Assembly (NCBI RefSeq): GCF_003337355.1
Contig: NZ_QPJW01000001.1
Location: 1,421,860-1,485,859 of the forward strand
Length of the DNA: 64,000 nucleotides
From: Fontibacillus phaseoli
GTDB taxonomy: Bacteria; Bacillota; Bacilli; Paenibacillales; Paenibacillaceae
Direction of reading: 5' to 3'
Shown here: piece by piece, positions 7,532 through 14,910 of the stretch
How positions within the stretch are numbered: the stretch's first letter is position 1
How the letters are laid out: the number at the start of each line of letters is the position of its first letter
Notes under the pieces: generated by a model
Told to the model about the DNA's origin: nothing
Seen by the model: the letters and a program-made list of their open reading frames with translations, nothing else
The model's database searches: none
Translations under genes and position numbers: made by a program

Positions 7532-7717
7532 ATGAACAATATCTGGTTTGTAGACGAGTACTTGATGAAAAGTAAAGAAAGCGAGCTTCAGCTTGCTACC
7601 CGGCAAGCGAGGCTGACGCCGGCAATCAACCGAACGGGTTTACTTTCCCTGTCGGCTTTAATATCAGGCCGTCGTGAAACTTCTCCGGTTCAAGCCTGCT
7701 GCGTACCTTGCTGCTGA
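7532..7717 (+). CDS. Small protein with C-terminal CCVPCC, arsM-associated
   Basis: 61 residues starting at ATG 7532 with GGGAGG seven bases upstream. Mostly polar, no signal peptide or membrane segment; the four cysteines (56, 57, 60, 61) are all in the last six residues, CCVPCC. I do not recognise the family. It lies between a MarR gene with CC pairs and arsM, all on one strand, so it may bind As(III) and hand it to ArsM, serve as a metallothionein-like buffer, or be a precursor peptide whose C-terminus is modified. The strong ribosome site and the strict placement of the cysteines argue that it is real. Confidence 0.7.
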   Translation: MNNIWFVDEYLMKSKESELQLATRQARLTPAINRTGLLSLSALISGRRETSPVQACCVPCC

Positions 7718-7778
7718 TCCCGATGGAATGAGGACCAAGAAATATGAACCAAGAATATTATTTTAGGAGCGATGAAAA

Positions 7779-8594
7779 ATGAGCGAAACGAATCATGATT
7801 CCATCCGCAAAAATGTCCGTGAGCATTACAAGGAGATCGCCCTGCTCGATCTGCAGGGGCTGGATCCTGCGGGAGCTGCCTGTTCCGCCGACGGTTGCTG
7901 CGGTGCAACTCCCTCGTCTTTCGACATCGTATCTTCCCGATTGGGCTACTCGAATGAAGAACTATCGACTGCGCCGGAAGGAGCGAATCTGGGACTCGGA
8001 TGCGGGAATCCGCAAGCCATCGCTGCACTGAAGCCCGGAGAGATTGTCCTCGATTTGGGTAGCGGGGCCGGATTCGATTGTTTCCTTGCGTCTCGCCGGG
8101 TCGGAGAATCGGGCCTAGTGATCGGGGTGGATATGACGCCCGAGATGGTCAGACGGGCCCGGGGCAATGCGGTCAAAGGCAATTATGTCAATACGGAGTT
8201 CCGTTTAGGAGAGATCGAACATCTTCCGGTAGCGAATGCAACCGTAGACGTTATCATCTCAAACTGCGTAATCAATTTGTCTCCTGACAAACTTCAGGTG
8301 TTCCGTGAAGCTTATCGCGTCCTCAAGCCGGGCGGACGGCTTGCCATCTCGGATGTTATTACTACAGCCGAGCTTCCGGCTGAAATTAGGAACGACCTGA
8401 ACGAGCTCTATTCCGGTTGCATCTCCGGAGCGTCTTCGGCCGCAGAAATCACAGAAATGCTGGCTCAAAGCGGATTTTCCGACATTTCGATCGAGCCGAA
8501 GGATGAATCGGTATCGTTCATCAAAGATTGGCTGCCCGGCGCGAACGTAGAGAATTACATTGTTTCGGCAATAATTCAAGCCGTCAAAGCCTGA
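7779..8594 (+). CDS. arsM: Arsenite S-adenosylmethionine methyltransferase ArsM
   Basis: 271 residues. VLDLGSGAGFDCFLA (about 90-104) is the SAM-binding motif, VIGVDMTPEMVRRAR the second. The three conserved ArsM cysteines are present: Cys75 in LGLGCGNP, Cys163 in ISNCVINLS and Cys214 in YSGCISGA; Cys40-Cys41 in DGCCG is the N-terminal pair. ArsM methylates As(III) to mono-, di- and trimethylated species in the cytosol. AGGAG lies nine bases before the ATG. It is the last gene of the MarR-small protein-ArsM unit and is followed by a strong terminator. Confidence 0.95.
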   Translation: MSETNHDSIRKNVREHYKEIALLDLQGLDPAGAACSADGCCGATPSSFDIVSSRLGYSNEELSTAPEGANLGLGCGNPQAIAALKPGEIVLDLGSGAGFDCFLASRRVGESGLVIGVDMTPEMVRRARGNAVKGNYVNTEFRLGEIEHLPVANATVDVIISNCVINLSPDKLQVFREAYRVLKPGGRLAISDVITTAELPAEIRNDLNELYSGCISGASSAAEITEMLAQSGFSDISIEPKDESVSFIKDWLPGANVENYIVSAIIQAVKA

Positions 8595-8620
8595 CGGTTC
8601 CCTCTCTCAACCCGATTCAA

Positions 8621-8657
8621 AAGCAGCGCCTCCTTCCAAGGAAGCGCTGCTTTTTGT
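8621..8657 (+). terminator. Rho-independent terminator after arsM
   Basis: AAGCAGCGC, loop, GCGCTGCTTTTTG; perfect 9-bp stem with a T run, 27 bp after the arsM stop. Confidence 0.9.
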
Positions 8658-8662
8658 AATAT

Positions 8663-8846
8663 TGCTGCAAATGTGCAGGATTATGAGGCGATTCCCCGAT
8701 ATAACAGACAAAATCCTGCAAAAATACAGCTTATTATGCTTAAATCAGGTTGAGATGTGGATTGAGCTGATGATTCCTGCACTTTTGCCGTAATTTACAT
8801 TAAAAAATACTTATGCCAGTAAAAATGATGCACTTTTGCAGGAATT
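8663..8846. repeat. Cluster of four short TGCA...GCAGGAWT repeats in alternating orientation
   Basis: Four variants of an about 18-bp motif: CTGCAAATGTGCAGGATT (forward), CTGTATTTTTGCAGGATT (reverse), GCAAAAGTGCAGGAATC (reverse), TGCACTTTTGCAGGAAT (forward). Spacers are unrelated. The last copy extends into the 3' end of the aminotransferase gene and supplies its final codons. The pattern is that of a dispersed, non-coding repeat family. Confidence 0.6.
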
Positions 8847-9995
8847 CACAAACCGTTCCATACGGTCCAGCGCTTCCGCCAGCTTCTCTGTCGACGCTGC
8901 GTAGGAGCAGCGGATATGACCTTCGCCACCACCTCCGAAGACATGTCCGGGAACGGTTGCAACCCCCTCTTCCCGTAGCAATTTCCGGGCGAATTGCTCA
9001 GAACTGAGCCCCGTATGCGAAATTGAAGGGAAGGCGTAGAACGCGCCTTGAGGCATGTGGCACGTAAGCCCCAGCCGATTCAACCCCTGCACGAACATCT
9101 GCCTGCGCCCGTCAAAAACGTCCTTCATCCGGTCCTTGGCCGGAAGTCCGCTGCGCAGCGATTCCAGCGCTGCGATCTGCCCGAGGACGGGGGCGCACAT
9201 GATCGTGTATTGATGCACCTTCAGCATCCCTGCGATCAGTTCCCGTTCGCCGCAGGCATAGCCGATCCGCCAGCCTGTCATCGCGAACGCTTTAGAAAAT
9301 CCGTTGATGACGATGCACCGCTCCTTCATGCCCGGAAGCGAGGCGATGCTGCAATGCTGCCCATCATAAGTAAGCTCGGCATAAACTTCGTCCGAGATGA
9401 CTAGCAGGTCATTGGCGATGACCAATTCGGCAATCGGAAACCAGTCCTGTTCCGTCATGACGGCGCCCGTAGGATTGTTCGGATAGTTCACGACGAGCAC
9501 CTTCGAGCGCGGCGTAATCACCTTGGCGAGCTGCTGCGCTTCGAGCTTGAAATTTTGCTCGGCGGAAGTCGGAATCTCAACCACCTCCCCACCATGAAGC
9601 GAGGCAATCGGCGAGTAGGCAACATAACCGGGCCCCGGGATCAGGACTTCATCTCCAGGCGCCAGAAAGGTCCGCAGTGCCAAATCAACGGCTTCGCTGC
9701 TGCCTACCGTAACCAGGACTTCACGAGCAGGCTCGTAATTCAAGCGGAAGCTGTCGCTTAAATATGAAGCGATTTCCTCGCGCAGTTCCATAAGACCGGC
9801 ATTCGGCGTATATTTGGTCCGTCCTTCGTTCAAGGCGCGGATACAGGCCTCCCGCACCTGCTCCGGCGTGACGAAATCGGGTTCTCCAACGCCTAGGAAA
9901 ATCGTATCCGCCCCGCCCTCTGCCGACTCGAAAAACGACCGGATGCCCGATGGCGGTATCTGGCGGACGCGAGGCGCGATTCGCTCCATTTTCAT
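8811..9995 (-). CDS. Class I/II PLP-dependent aminotransferase, PatA-like
   Basis: 394 residues. Fold type I aminotransferase: IFLGVGEPDFVTPEQV at the N-terminus, VTVGSSEAVDLALRTFL, YPNNPTGAVM, the DEVYAEL block and the Schiff-base lysine in INGFSKAFAMTGWRIGYACG; a C-terminal HIRCSYA supplies the substrate-carboxylate arginine. It resembles PatA-type enzymes (N-acetyl-LL-diaminopimelate or aromatic amino acids). ATG 9995 overlaps the ddl stop (ATGA) and has GGAGGG upstream, so it is translationally coupled. The last residues (about SCKSASFLLA) are encoded by a repeat unit and look like a recent 3' replacement. Context suggests a role in amino acid supply for peptidoglycan. Confidence 0.88.
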   Translation of the reverse strand: MKMERIAPRVRQIPPSGIRSFFESAEGGADTIFLGVGEPDFVTPEQVREACIRALNEGRTKYTPNAGLMELREEIASYLSDSFRLNYEPAREVLVTVGSSEAVDLALRTFLAPGDEVLIPGPGYVAYSPIASLHGGEVVEIPTSAEQNFKLEAQQLAKVITPRSKVLVVNYPNNPTGAVMTEQDWFPIAELVIANDLLVISDEVYAELTYDGQHCSIASLPGMKERCIVINGFSKAFAMTGWRIGYACGERELIAGMLKVHQYTIMCAPVLGQIAALESLRSGLPAKDRMKDVFDGRRQMFVQGLNRLGLTCHMPQGAFYAFPSISHTGLSSEQFARKLLREEGVATVPGHVFGGGGEGHIRCSYAASTEKLAEALDRMERFVNSCKSASFLLA

Positions 9996-10954
9996 AGTCG
10001 CACTCCCTCCGATCCTGCTACAATCCGCTGCGGATTCAACTTCCGATTGCAGTCCCGTTCCTGCAGCGAAAGCTCGATGATCCGGTCCAACAGCCCGCTG
10101 AATGTCATCCCTGCCGCCTGCGCGCTCTTGGGCATCAGGCTGGCCGGCGTCATGCCGGGCAAGGTGTTCACTTCCAATACATAGGGAATGCCGTCCCGCA
10201 AAATCATGTCGACCCGCGCATACACGCTGCATTTCAGCATCCGATAACTGCTTAGCGCAGCTGCCCGTACGGAGGCTTCCGTCTCCGGCGGTAAGGTAAT
10301 AACCTGTTCGTCCGCTCCGCCGGATTGATACTTGGCGTTATAATCGAACCATGTTGAGTTATTTGACCGGATTCCGATGATCGGCAACAGTTCTCCTCCT
10401 AAAATTGGACAGGTGATTTCATCGCCTTCGATATATTTTTCGATCACTACGGAACTATCCCAGCGCAGTGCTTCTTGCAAAGCGGGCTGAAAGTCTGCCT
10501 CATCCTTGGCCGGCAGCGTCCCGACGCTCGATCCGCCGGAATTCGGCTTGACAAAAACCGGAAATCCCAAGCGGTTTACGGCTTCAGAGGAATAATTCTC
10601 CATGCCGTCCCAATAGATCCACTCTGGCGTCGGAACTCCTTCGGCTTGAAGCAATCGCTTGGACAAATTTTTATCCATGCATAAGCCGCTGGACAATACA
10701 CCGCTGCCGGAATAAGGAATACCCATGGATTCCAACGCCGCCTGAATCGTACCGTCTTCGCCGTATGTCCCATGAAGCGCAAGCAAGGCGAAGTCGATCT
10801 CCTTGATTTTATCGAAAAGCTCATCCGGCCGTTTGATGTCGATGCCAATTCCTTCGTATTTGTCCGGGTTCAGATGAGCCAACATTTCTTTTCCGGTCAA
10901 CAGCGAGATTTCCCGTTCCGAGGAGATGCCTCCCATAATGACGCCTACTTTCAT
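9992..10954 (-). CDS. ddl: D-alanine--D-alanine ligase
   Basis: 320 residues, ATP-grasp. VGVIMGGISSEREISLLTG (N-terminal signature), VFVKPNSGGSSVG (ATP loop), VIEKYIEGDEITCPILGG, and VLEVNTLPGMTPASLMPKSA (Mg-binding E and N plus the signature) are all present. It joins two D-Ala for the peptidoglycan stem peptide. The start ATG 10954 has GGGAG eight bases upstream. It lies 14 bp downstream of a MocR-type regulator and is coupled to the aminotransferase. I cannot say from one gene whether this is the only ligase in the cell. Confidence 0.93.
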   Translation of the reverse strand: MKVGVIMGGISSEREISLLTGKEMLAHLNPDKYEGIGIDIKRPDELFDKIKEIDFALLALHGTYGEDGTIQAALESMGIPYSGSGVLSSGLCMDKNLSKRLLQAEGVPTPEWIYWDGMENYSSEAVNRLGFPVFVKPNSGGSSVGTLPAKDEADFQPALQEALRWDSSVVIEKYIEGDEITCPILGGELLPIIGIRSNNSTWFDYNAKYQSGGADEQVITLPPETEASVRAAALSSYRMLKCSVYARVDMILRDGIPYVLEVNTLPGMTPASLMPKSAQAAGMTFSGLLDRIIELSLQERDCNRKLNPQRIVAGSEGVRL

Positions 10955-10968
10955 CTCAAGCACTCCCT

Positions 10969-12432
10969 TTATCCCCTAAGTTGTTTGAAGGCTGTCTCGC
11001 CTATGATGCGGAGCCCTGTGCCGATGTCTTCTTCGGACACTCTCGAGAAGCCGATCCGCATCGTATTCAATCCGCCGCCATCCGTAAAGAACATATCACC
11101 GGGCGTGAATATCACGCCCTGGCTGGAGCAAGACTCCAGCAATCGATGAGTATCGAAGCCCGCTTCGAATTCCAGAAACAGGTGCAAGCCGCCGTCGCCG
11201 GACAACCGGGCAAACGGCACATATTTCTCACAGCATTGCTTGGTCCATTCGTACTTTCTCTTATATTCGGAGCGAGCTTTTTTTAAATACTTCTCCAAAT
11301 GGCCGTTATGCAAGTATTGAAACAGTACCGACTGGTCCAGCGTCGAAGTATGGATATTACGAGCCCGTTTAATGCTTTCCAAGTAAGATATCAGCTCTTT
11401 GTCAGCGAGCACCCACCCCACTCGGAGGCCGGGGAAGAGTACTTTCGAGAAGCTGCCGATATAAATTACGCCGTTACCCTGTCCCGCCGTAGCGATCAGC
11501 GGCAGTGCATGGGAACCCGAATAGCGCAGTTCCTCATTAAAACCGTCTTCAATGACCGGCACTTGATATTCCGCCATCAGTTTCATCAGGGCGATTCTTT
11601 TCTCGGGAGAAGTCACGATGCCTGTCGGATTGTGATAAGACGGGATGAAATAAGCGCAGTCATAGGACCGTTCGGACAATGCCTGCTTCAACTCCTCCAG
11701 ATTAATGCCGTCGTGTTCCATAGGAATGCCCGTAATTTCGAAGCCGTTCAGCTTGAAGTTCTTTATCGCCGTATGATGACTCGGATTTTCGCAAAGGACG
11801 GTCCCGCCGTTTTTTCGGCCCAAGGCGGACATTACGATATCCAACCCTTCGGTAAATCCGCTGGTGATCAACATGTCTTTTCCTTGCATATCTACACCTT
11901 TGTGCTCCATATAGCGCATGAGAAGCTCGATCAATGGCCTGTAACCTTTTGCATAGCCATAGTTCAACAGAACATTCCCCTCGATTGCCATCCGGTCCAA
12001 AAAAGCCCTCCGGACAAGATCCAGCTCAAATAATTGTTCGTCAGGCGCGATGCTGGTAAAAGAGATCGTTTTCTTATCGGCTCGTATGCCACGCTTCATC
12101 CGGTCCAGCTCAACGGCTTGCCGTGCGTATCCGTTGATGCGGGAAGACCAATCCGTCTGCCACGAAGGAACGGAAGCCGCGGAGGAAAAGGAAACCGCAG
12201 CCACATAGCTGCCCTTGCCCTGGAGGGTATACACGAATCCTTCCTCTTCGAGGCCTGCATAGGCGGCAATGATGGTGTTTCGGCTCACGCCAAGCAGCAA
12301 ACCCAGCTCCCTTGTGGACGGCAGTTTCTGATTCCCCTGCAGTGTACCTTTGATCATCATGCGTTTTAAATATTCTTTTACCTGAATATAGACTGGACGG
12401 TCTTCATCCAGCACCTTGAAATCGTTAAACAT
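10969..12432 (-). CDS. MocR/GabR-type regulator (GntR wing helix + aminotransferase domain), DdlR-like
   Basis: 487 residues. An N-terminal GntR winged helix (about 10-80): IQVKEYLKRMMIKGTLQGNQKLPSTRELGLLLGVSRNTIIAAYAGLEEEGFV. A type-I aminotransferase fold follows (about 115-480) with the PLP lysine in YIGSFSKVLFPGLRVGWVL. MocR proteins bind PLP and an amino acid as effector. DdlR of Brevibacillus brevis is a MocR protein that activates ddl, and here the gene is directly upstream of ddl on the same strand, so a DdlR function is likely. ATG 12432 follows GGAGGG by nine bases. Confidence 0.9.
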   Translation of the reverse strand: MFNDFKVLDEDRPVYIQVKEYLKRMMIKGTLQGNQKLPSTRELGLLLGVSRNTIIAAYAGLEEEGFVYTLQGKGSYVAAVSFSSAASVPSWQTDWSSRINGYARQAVELDRMKRGIRADKKTISFTSIAPDEQLFELDLVRRAFLDRMAIEGNVLLNYGYAKGYRPLIELLMRYMEHKGVDMQGKDMLITSGFTEGLDIVMSALGRKNGGTVLCENPSHHTAIKNFKLNGFEITGIPMEHDGINLEELKQALSERSYDCAYFIPSYHNPTGIVTSPEKRIALMKLMAEYQVPVIEDGFNEELRYSGSHALPLIATAGQGNGVIYIGSFSKVLFPGLRVGWVLADKELISYLESIKRARNIHTSTLDQSVLFQYLHNGHLEKYLKKARSEYKRKYEWTKQCCEKYVPFARLSGDGGLHLFLEFEAGFDTHRLLESCSSQGVIFTPGDMFFTDGGGLNTMRIGFSRVSEEDIGTGLRIIGETAFKQLRG

Positions 12433-12480
12433 CGAGCATCGCCCTCCATCCACATCATGCCACATCAGAGAAAGAAATGA

Positions 12481-12522
12481 AAAGAACCACGGTCCGCCGT
12501 TTTTCGGGGAGTCGTGGTTCTG
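12481..12522 (-). terminator. Hairpin between the GNAT gene and the MocR gene, probable terminator
   Basis: AGAACCACG and CGTGGTTCT form a perfect 9-bp stem around a long loop. On the minus strand it ends CGTGGTTCTTTTC, so it most likely ends the acetyltransferase transcript. Confidence 0.65.
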
Positions 12523-12573
12523 TGACGTGACGCATAAGCTTCACAACCGGGTACGAATCATGAACTCGAAGAG

Positions 12574-12975
12574 TTACGGCTTCCGGACCATACCATAGAA
12601 ATCAGGATACACCAATTTAAACCCGTATTCCTGATACAACTTCAATCCCGTCAGGTCCGATATAACCAAGACTTCGGCGGTTTCGGACGCATGTTGGTCT
12701 AGATATCCCACTAGTTCGCGCATCACCATCCCGCCAGAACCATGATCCTGAGAATCAGAATTCACGATGACATCCACGATCTGATAATAGCAGCCGCCAT
12801 CACCGATTATTCGCCCCATCCCGATCAAACCGGAAAGCTCATCTCTTAATGTCACGCAAAATAATGAATTCGCCAAAGCCGTGGCAGCATCGGTTACCGT
12901 CCCGGTTCGAAGGTCGGCCCTATGCCGTAAATCGATATATTCTTTTGTCGAGGGAATTTCATGAAAGATATTCAT
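12574..12975 (-). CDS. GNAT family N-acetyltransferase (small, YjcF/ElaA-like)
   Basis: 133 residues from ATG 12975 (MNIFHEIPSTKEY). GLIGMGRIIGDGGCYYQIVDVIVN is the central beta sheet, DSQDHGSGGMVMRELVGYL the acetyl-CoA loop (x-H-G-S-G-G replaces the usual R/Q-x-x-G-x-G), and LTGLKLYQEYGFKLVYPDFYGM the C-terminal Y-x-x-x-G-F block. GGAG is 11 bases upstream of the start. Similar proteins are annotated as general acetyltransferases without known substrates. Confidence 0.85.
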   Translation of the reverse strand: MNIFHEIPSTKEYIDLRHRADLRTGTVTDAATALANSLFCVTLRDELSGLIGMGRIIGDGGCYYQIVDVIVNSDSQDHGSGGMVMRELVGYLDQHASETAEVLVISDLTGLKLYQEYGFKLVYPDFYGMVRKP

Positions 12976-13120
12976 TAGGTTCAACGCTCCTTCTTTAGTC
13001 AGGTATATCATTAATGTACAACATTTATGCAAGTGCTAAAGTTTATCCCGGTCAGGGCTGAAATAAGGATGTTCATATCGGCAATCTTTATCATGCAGCT
13101 TTAAAGTTTTATTAGAAGGT

Positions 13121-13149
13121 TTGCCGCTATTGGCCGCTTCTGGTATAGT
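13121..13149 (+). promoter_or_regulatory. SigA promoter of the tandem-MerR gene
   Basis: TTGCCG (13121-13126), 17 bp, TATAGT (13144-13149), about 40 bp before the start codon. The usual MerR target has a 19-20 bp spacer, so this promoter is of normal geometry. Confidence 0.75.
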
Positions 13150-13188
13150 GGGCTTCGATAGTGAGAATGAGTTGGGAGGTCCCGGGAA

Positions 13189-13905
13189 ATGGAAACCTAT
13201 AAACCTGCGGAGATTGCAAAGGAATTGCATATCAGCACAAGCGCTTTGCGTCACTATGAATCCTGGGGAGCCGTTCCGGCCCCCGCCCGCGGGGCTAACG
13301 GTTATCGCCTTTACACGAAAGAACATCTGGCGTATTTCCGCTGTCTAAGGGCGATGTTTCCGGGATTCGGCGTATCCGTTACCTGCGATGTATTGCGATC
13401 CATTCAGAAAAAAGACGTCGATACGGCGTTCTGGCTCGTTAATAAGGAGCAGGCCACCCTCTATCATGAAAAAGCCGCTGCCGATCAAACGCTGGCTTTG
13501 CTGGATATGCTTGAATTGCCGCCCTTCCCGAACCGTAAATTGAAGCGGTTTATGACGATCGGGGAGATCGCAGCGTTTACGGGTTCCACCACCTCGGCGA
13601 TCCGCCACTGGGAAAAAGAGGGGATTCTCGCACCCGAGCGCGATCCGGTTAATGGCTATCGGCTGTTCACCCCTGTCCATGCCCGTAAAATCCTGCTTAT
13701 TCGTACGCTGCGCAACACGGTCTATTTTTTAAAAAACATGAAGGAAATCGTTCAAGCCGTTGATAACCAATCCCTGGACAAAGCCAAAGTGATTACGGAA
13801 CAGGCAATCTTCACGATCCACGAACGCAACAGGCAGCAAATGTTAGGCGTGCACCATCTGATCGAACTGTGTAAAGAGACGGGTCTTTATCCGTTCAACG
13901 AATAA
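13189..13905 (+). CDS. MerR-type regulator with two tandem DNA-binding domains
   Basis: 238 residues. The first MerR domain covers about 3-72: YKPAEIAKELHISTSALRHYESWGAVPAPARGANGYRLYTKEHLAYF. The second covers about 121-185: MTIGEIAAFTGSTTSAIRHWEKEGILAPERDPVNGYRLFTPVHARKI. Each has the R-H-Y/W-E-x-x-G and NGYRL(Y/F)T marks of MerR. A short linker helix (about 75-118) joins them and a dimer helix ends the chain. No ligand domain follows. One chain with two MerR domains could bind DNA as a pseudo-dimer. GGGAGG is nine bases before the ATG. No target gene is adjacent. Confidence 0.88.
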   Translation: METYKPAEIAKELHISTSALRHYESWGAVPAPARGANGYRLYTKEHLAYFRCLRAMFPGFGVSVTCDVLRSIQKKDVDTAFWLVNKEQATLYHEKAAADQTLALLDMLELPPFPNRKLKRFMTIGEIAAFTGSTTSAIRHWEKEGILAPERDPVNGYRLFTPVHARKILLIRTLRNTVYFLKNMKEIVQAVDNQSLDKAKVITEQAIFTIHERNRQQMLGVHHLIELCKETGLYPFNE

Positions 13906-14035
13906 TCAGCAAATCAGTAATTAACAGTATAATTATTATGTAAACTTAATACAAAAAAAGATTTTCCGGATCGCCGACTGACCCGGATGCCGGAAAAAAT
14001 ACGGAGTAAACTGCTCCCCTTCTTATGGACATCTT

Positions 14036-14656
14036 TTAAGCGGCAACTTGCCGCAGTTGCTCCAATGAAATTCGCTCCACAAATTTGTTGAATTTTTCTT
14101 TCGGTTTCGCATTCGCTTTATAAAATTCAAGGACCGTTGTAATCACCGGGACAAGCCTGTCTTCCGTTAAGCCTGACAGGAGTTTGCTCCCCAAGGTGAC
14201 CTTTACCCCTTTGGGATTCCCGCCCACATAAATATCAAACGTGTTCTTCATTTTGACGACCGCAATATCCTTGAGCAAGGGTTCGCTCGTGCCGAGCGCG
14301 CAGCCGGCGTATCCCACCTTAATCGGTGCAGGAATTGCAATACCGGCAATCGCTTGATTCAGAGTCTGCGCGATCTCCAGTCCCGCCTCCTCCGCTCCCT
14401 TGCAGAAATGGCATGCAATCAATCCTTTTGTCACGAAACCTACCGGATAAACTTTAAGACCGATACTACGCAGCTGCTCCTCAATGAGCTCGGCTTCTTC
14501 GAAAGGTATCTCGATATAAAGCTGCCCGAATCCGGTCATTTCAATCTTGGAATCGGATCCGACGACACTGCCGATCTTCATCAACTGCTCGGGGGTAAAT
14601 AAGGTCCCGCCGAGCTGAACAGGCGGAGATATGGCTATTTTTAAGGTATTATCCAT
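14036..14656 (-). CDS. Nitrite/sulfite reductase-like half protein (siroheme-enzyme fold)
   Basis: 206 residues. The N-terminal 75 residues are a ferredoxin-like half domain as in sulfite/nitrite reductases (GGTLFTPEQLMKIGSVV, EMTGFGQLYIEIPFEE). Cys82 and Cys85 (ACHFC) and Cys119 (GYAGCALG) stand where siroheme enzymes carry the 4Fe-4S/siroheme ligands, but the classical C-x5-C...C-x3-C set is incomplete and the chain is one third of a full reductase. It may be an electron or siroheme-handling protein rather than a reductase. GGAGGG precedes the ATG. The gene stands alone. Confidence 0.7.
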   Translation of the reverse strand: MDNTLKIAISPPVQLGGTLFTPEQLMKIGSVVGSDSKIEMTGFGQLYIEIPFEEAELIEEQLRSIGLKVYPVGFVTKGLIACHFCKGAEEAGLEIAQTLNQAIAGIAIPAPIKVGYAGCALGTSEPLLKDIAVVKMKNTFDIYVGGNPKGVKVTLGSKLLSGLTEDRLVPVITTVLEFYKANAKPKEKFNKFVERISLEQLRQVAA

Positions 14657-14692
14657 GTTTCCCTCCTTTTAATTAACTATATTAATTATTAT

Positions 14693-14709
14693 ATTTAATG
14701 GCATTAAAT
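14693..14709. promoter_or_regulatory. Dyad upstream of the sulfite-reductase-like gene
   Basis: ATTTAATG-G-CATTAAAT, perfect 8-bp arms around one base, about 40 bp before the start codon and next to a TATAAT on the minus strand; a candidate repressor site in the promoter. Confidence 0.5.
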
Positions 14710-14852
14710 TAATGAGCAACTCGTTATACAGGATTATGGATCCCCCCTCTTTTCCGAAATGCGGATACATTTTATTTTATATATAGAATACCCCGGTACC
14801 CTATAATGGTCAATATAATTCTAAACGGCCAATAAGCTTCTGTTACAGAACA

Positions 14853-14888
14853 AAAGGCAGCCCGGATCCGCTTCCATCCGGGCTGCTT
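14853..14888 (-). terminator. Rho-independent terminator after murB
   Basis: On the minus strand AGCAGCCCGGAT, loop, ATCCGGGCTGCCTTTTG; near-perfect 11-bp stem with T run, 23 bp after the murB stop. Confidence 0.9.
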
Positions 14889-14910
14889 CACAATATTAAA
14901 CCTTCGTAAA

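Noticed and set aside
8663..8846. A riboswitch or regulatory RNA before the aminotransferase
   Set aside because: It lies at the 3' end of the gene, after the arsM terminator, and consists of alternating repeat units.
11299..12033. A 244-codon plus-strand frame
   Set aside because: Antisense to the MocR gene, without a ribosome site or recognisable motif.
13036..13326. A 96-codon minus-strand frame next to the tandem MerR gene
   Set aside because: It covers the MerR promoter and start, which are well supported on the other strand; no motif is seen.
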